Assembly (NCBI RefSeq): GCF_003946675.1
Contig: NZ_RHOT01000017.1
Span: 1-48,173, forward strand
DNA: 48,173 bases
DNA from: Lapidilactobacillus gannanensis
GTDB taxonomy: Bacteria; Bacillota; Bacilli; Lactobacillales; Lactobacillaceae
Direction of reading: 5' to 3'
The notes under the pieces are model-generated. The model had not been told where the DNA came from. It was given only the letters and a program-made list of their open reading frames with translations, and did no database searches. Shown here one piece after another: positions 44,729-48,173 of this stretch (position 1 is the stretch's first letter; every line of letters begins with the position of its first letter). Made by a program: the position numbers and the translations under genes.

Positions 44729-46502
44729 TCAGGATGAGGAATTAACCAAACAATTTAATTGGCATGACTATCAACGTCTAGCTCAATACCTCAAGCCTTA
44801 CATGAAACGAATTTATTTAATTTTAATCGTGATTATTTTGGCGAACGTCGCCGGGATGTTAGGCCCGTACTTTACCAAAATAACGATTGATACCATTATT
44901 CCTCAGAAAAATTATCGCGATCTTTGGATTATGGGTGGTCTTTTCACTGCTTCTCTATTCTTCATTGGTTGGTGTTTACGTTACCGAATTTACGCGATTA
45001 CTGAATTAGGTCAAGATGTGCTGAAAGATATGCGTTTGGATATCTTCCAACATCTGCAGAAATTGTCATTCTCTTATTTTGACAGTCGCCCGCATGGCAA
45101 AATTTTGATTCGGGTAGTTAACTACATTAACACCTTGAGTGACTTGCTAAGTAATGGTTTGGTCAACTTGATTTCTGATATTTTCAACGTAATTATCACC
45201 TTGATTTTTATGTTTGCCATTAATGCAAAATTGACTTGGTACAGTTTGATTTTGATTCCAGTGTTGATTTTAATGGTCTGGTTCATTCAAGATCGGCAAC
45301 GGAAGGCTTACCAAATTCTCAGTAATAAGCAGTCTAACTTGAATGCCTACATCCATGAAAGTATTTCTGGGATCAAGGTTACGCAATCATTTGCCCGGGA
45401 AAAAGAAAACTTCCGAATCTTTGAAGAGGATAATGAAGCTTATCGTTCTTCATGGATGCACGCCGTTAAAATCCAATTTCTATTGTGGCCTGGGGTCCAA
45501 AACATTGCCGTCCTGACCATGTGTTTGATTTATTTCGTCGGGATTCGTCAAATTGGAGTGGATGTTAGTACCGGTACCTTGATTGCCTTCATTGGTTATA
45601 TTAATAACTTCTGGAACCCAGTCATTAATATTGGTAACTTCTACAACTCCTTGATCACGGCCACCGCATACTTGGAACGGATTTTTGAAACCATGGATGA
45701 AGTGCCAAAGATTCAAGATCATCCTAATGCGAAACCTTTGCCACAAATTGAAGGTAATGTGACTTTTGACCATGTTAACTTCCGTTATGAACCGGGCAAG
45801 AATATTTTGAAGGATGTTTCTTTCCATGTGGATCAAGGTCAGTCAGTGGCGTTGGTTGGTCCAACTGGCGCTGGGAAAACCACGATTATTAATCTGCTCA
45901 GTCGCTTTTATGATGTTAATGAAGGTAAAGTCTTGATTGATCAGCACGATGTCCGCGACGTTACGCTAGGTTCGCTACGGAAACAAATGGGTGTGATGCT
46001 GCAAGATACGTTCATTTTCTCCGGGACGATTATGGACAACATTCGTTATGGTAAGCTTGATGCCACGGATGAAGAAGTCGTCGCTGCCGCCAAAATTGTT
46101 CGTGCCGATGATTTTATTAGCGAACTGAAGGATGGTTATCAAACGACGGTTGAAGAGCGAGGTAGCACTCTATCAGCGGGACAGCGGCAATTAGTTGCTT
46201 TTGCCCGAGTATTATTAGCTGATCCGCGTATCTTAATTTTGGATGAAGCTACTTCAAGTATTGATACCAAGACCGAAGAATTATTACAGTCTGGTTTATT
46301 GGCATTACTTAAAGGCCGAACTTCATTCATCATTGCCCATCGACTTTCCACAATTAAAAATTGTGACCAGATTTTCTACGTCGATAACGGCAAGATTATG
46401 GAACATGGCACGCATGATGAATTGATGCATGATCATGGTTTGTACTACCAGTTGTATCAATCTCAATATGAGATGCTGAAATTGGAACCATTAGCTGAAT
46501 AA
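44709..46502 (+). CDS. heterodimeric ABC exporter, subunit with canonical ATP site
   Basis: 597 aa half-transporter: N-terminal extension, six membrane segments (about 30-315) and ATP-binding domain (about 350-590). Walker A GPTGAGKTT, signature LSAGQRQL, Walker B ILILDEATSSID with the catalytic Glu, and switch His in IIAHRLST. TTG start at 44709 four to five bases after AAGGGGGAG, inside the end of the preceding gene: tight coupling fits a 1:1 complex with it. The substrate is unknown. Confidence 0.93.
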   Translation: MARNQSNQDEELTKQFNWHDYQRLAQYLKPYMKRIYLILIVIILANVAGMLGPYFTKITIDTIIPQKNYRDLWIMGGLFTASLFFIGWCLRYRIYAITELGQDVLKDMRLDIFQHLQKLSFSYFDSRPHGKILIRVVNYINTLSDLLSNGLVNLISDIFNVIITLIFMFAINAKLTWYSLILIPVLILMVWFIQDRQRKAYQILSNKQSNLNAYIHESISGIKVTQSFAREKENFRIFEEDNEAYRSSWMHAVKIQFLLWPGVQNIAVLTMCLIYFVGIRQIGVDVSTGTLIAFIGYINNFWNPVINIGNFYNSLITATAYLERIFETMDEVPKIQDHPNAKPLPQIEGNVTFDHVNFRYEPGKNILKDVSFHVDQGQSVALVGPTGAGKTTIINLLSRFYDVNEGKVLIDQHDVRDVTLGSLRKQMGVMLQDTFIFSGTIMDNIRYGKLDATDEEVVAAAKIVRADDFISELKDGYQTTVEERGSTLSAGQRQLVAFARVLLADPRILILDEATSSIDTKTEELLQSGLLALLKGRTSFIIAHRLSTIKNCDQIFYVDNGKIMEHGTHDELMHDHGLYYQLYQSQYEMLKLEPLAE

Positions 46503-46520
46503 AAATTATCTATATACTGG

Positions 46521-46559
46521 AAGCCACCTTTTCGTTGGGTTATGAAAGGTGGTTTTTTG
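46521..46559 (+). terminator. terminator after the exporter operon
   Basis: GCCACCTTTTC pairs with GAAAGGTGG across a loop of about ten bases, followed by six T; 19 bases after the stop codon. Confidence 0.8.
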
Positions 46560-46574
46560 ATGACTTAATAATGA

Positions 46575-46976
46575 TTAAATCTAAAGTTGGTTTGGGGCGG
46601 AATAGCGGACAACTCCGTTGCGGCCGGCGGGGTGCGGAACGCGGTGGGCATTGATTGAAGCTTATTGCTATGCAACAATCTTCAATACAAGCCTTATCCT
46701 AAACGCTAAAGCGCCAAGGATAATTTCACGGCTGGCACCCCGGCGGCCTCCACTGCGTTTTGAGTTAGTTTGGTTCACTTTAGATTTAATCGATCCTAAG
46801 GCAGGGCTGACAGAACTAGTTGTCGATCGCCCAGCCACCACTAGGATAAACTAACAGAACTGATTACCACTATTTGGAAAAACAGACGGTGTTTAATTCA
46901 AAGCCAATTTGACAATCTTCTTAGGCAGTGGAGCCCAGCTGCTATTGACACCAATTGCTGGGTCCCTGGCTAAAAG
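46575..46976 (+). repeat. structured repeat, element G (left module only)
   Basis: Left module about 46622-46748. P1 is GGGGTGC/GCACCCC where the other left modules have GGGGTGT/ACACCCC. P3 (46694-46723): TTATCCT/AGGATAA, inner ACGC/GCGC, loop TAAA. P2 is at about 46652-46686 with ATTGAAG/CTTCAAT. A boundary box GATCGCCCAGCCACC is at about 46826-46840. A hairpin TTAGGCAG../..CTGGCTAA (46921-46973) sits where other elements have the central hairpin. No right module follows. From 46977 to 47408 the sequence is very AT-rich; I see no gene in it. Confidence 0.85.
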
Positions 46977-47408
46977 GAATAGTTTAATTCAGCGCACCAT
47001 TTGGAGAGGTAGATTGTTGAAAATATTGATCAGACAAAAGTGGTTTAAATTGTGTGGCCGATGAATCATAGTGATGGTATTCGTGAATAAATAAAAGAAT
47101 ACACAATATTTAATTAAACTATTTGACGATAAAATATACTAAAAAAATCACGATTAATTCCTTGATAAATGGTAATAAAGTCAAATGTTTATGAAACTAA
47201 AAATAAAAAGGCCCAATTCACAAAAAAGTCATAAAAACGATTCTTTTTTGATGAAATTTCTTATTGATGGTGTTATTCTATTGCTAAACAAATAATTGAA
47301 TAAGTAATTACTGATATAAAAAGGAGGTTAATCAGGTCGCTGTTCTTTGGTGTTCAATTATTGGGAGTAATTAATTGTCACTTCAAACAAACAATGGGGG
47401 ATTCAAAC

Positions 47409-48038
47409 ATGAAATTAAATAAAACAATGGCATTATTAGCTGTACTTGCTTTAAGCACATTTTCAACAGGAATTACGGCTACACAGGCCGCTACAGGTGA
47501 TACAACAAATGAAGTTGCCGATGGGACTAAAGCAAATATTAATTTAACAACCGATCCAACTGATCCAGATAATCCTAGGGATACTGGTAGCATTATTTTA
47601 AAGTCAGCACCAACAATTGAATTTGGAACTCAAGTTTTAACTGGTGCAACGAAAACTTATGACGCCGACACCAATCCGACTGATCCAATTAAGGTAATTA
47701 ACCCAGGTTTTACTTCTGGTTGGACGGTGACCGTTGCGGCAAGTGATTTTAAAAATGCAGATGGGTCAAAGACTCTAAATGGTGCACAACTAACTTTGGA
47801 CGCTGGTACAGTGGCTAATGCTGACCCAGTTGATACCAAAACGGATGGTGTTTCTTCCACTGGATTAAAACTTAATAGTTCAGCGGCACCGGTTTTTGAT
47901 GCGACAGCAGGAAATGGCATTGGGACATTCACGAGCACGTACACTAAAACTCAAGCACACTTAACTGTGCCATCAACTGCAACTGCTGATTCTTACGCTT
48001 CGACATTGACTTGGACTATTGCTAATACACCTAAATAA
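47409..48038 (+). CDS. WxL-domain cell-surface protein
   Basis: 209 aa. Signal peptide MKLNKTMALLAVLALSTFST with cleavage after TQA. The mature part is a WxL domain: PTIEFGTQVLTGATKTYD, the first motif GWTVTVAASDF, TLNGAQLTLDAG, and the second motif LTWTIANTPK at the extreme C-terminus. Such proteins bind peptidoglycan non-covalently at the cell surface. GGGGG precedes ATG at 47409; the frame can be extended to 47361 but without a ribosome binding site. WxL genes usually come in clusters with LPXTG and DUF916 partners; none is seen before the window ends. The last 135 bases hold no gene. Confidence 0.93.
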   Translation: MKLNKTMALLAVLALSTFSTGITATQAATGDTTNEVADGTKANINLTTDPTDPDNPRDTGSIILKSAPTIEFGTQVLTGATKTYDADTNPTDPIKVINPGFTSGWTVTVAASDFKNADGSKTLNGAQLTLDAGTVANADPVDTKTDGVSSTGLKLNSSAAPVFDATAGNGIGTFTSTYTKTQAHLTVPSTATADSYASTLTWTIANTPK

Positions 48039-48173
48039 AGTGTTTTATTGAGACTAATCAATATTTAATTTTAAAAGTGAATTAAAAACGTGAAGTGGCG
48101 CTGGTCCGCGTCAAGTAGACAGTTCAAATAATTAAAGTTTCTATGCAATTTCTTTTACGGCATGATTCCGGTA

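Noticed and set aside
900..46976. Elements as integron attC sites or a CRISPR array
   Set aside because: No integrase is present, elements lie up to 18 kb apart with operons between them, and there are no short regular repeats with spacers.

Overview
The window looks like a chromosomal stretch of a low-GC Gram-positive bacterium of the Lactobacillaceae. The support is a WxL-type surface protein, lactose/cellobiose-family PTS IIC, a YhgE/Pip protein, a heterodimeric LmrCD-like exporter, Gram-positive ribosome binding sites (GGAGG/AGGAG) and frequent TTG/GTG starts. I do not assign a genus.

Layout. 1-141: end of an IS3-like insertion sequence. 415-876: unknown gene. 1859-5083: TPM-domain membrane protein and two tandem aldo/keto reductases, the second frameshifted. 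5998-8412: purine permease behind a PurBox-like site, and a YjjG-like nucleotidase. 8936-17545: beta-glucoside-type utilisation locus with a GH3 glycosidase, an ABC importer without its own ATPase, a YesL/DUF624 protein, a LacI regulator and a ROK kinase. 17584-19714: complete IS21-family element with a 4-bp target duplication and a frameshifted istA. 19947-27549: cell-wall sugar (MurNAc/GlcNAc) recycling with mupG, a BadF kinase, an esterase, murQ, a RpiR/MurR regulator, PTS IIC and a small membrane protein. 27952-34815: unknown membrane protein, GH18/WxL-like surface protein, lipoprotein polysaccharide deacetylase, YhgE/Pip and its TetR regulator. 35924-41482: de novo NAD synthesis (nadB-nadC-nadA-cysteine desulfurase) preceded by a NrtR-type regulator and two operator-like repeats. 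41545-42372: AraC regulator. 42971-46502: heterodimeric ABC exporter. 47409-48038: WxL surface protein.

The most unusual feature is a family of large non-coding repeats between these modules (near 0.14, 0.9-1.7, 5.1-6.0, 23.9-24.8, 35.2-35.9, 42.4-42.8 and 46.6-47.0 kb, plus a 113-bp mini form at 27.7 kb). They are built from a module that folds as a three-way junction. In ten module copies the sequences of all three helices differ, but changes on one arm are usually matched on the other, while a U-U mismatch, an A-G mismatch, single-base bulges and a TTTA/TTCA loop stay fixed. Typical elements carry two modules head-to-head with a terminator-like hairpin between them. Wobble pairs show which strand folds: minus for the left module, plus for the right. 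I do not recognise this family. It is the best candidate here for an undescribed structured RNA or single-stranded-DNA element.

How the genes work together. The cell-wall recycling genes would import MurNAc-containing disaccharide, cleave it (MupG), convert MurNAc-6-P to GlcNAc-6-P (MurQ) and phosphorylate released GlcNAc (kinase), under a RpiR/MurR regulator with matching 15-nt sites at two promoters. The GH3 locus imports an oligosaccharide, hydrolyses it in the cytoplasm and phosphorylates the product. The nad operon makes NAD from aspartate, with a desulfurase likely serving the NadA iron-sulfur cluster.
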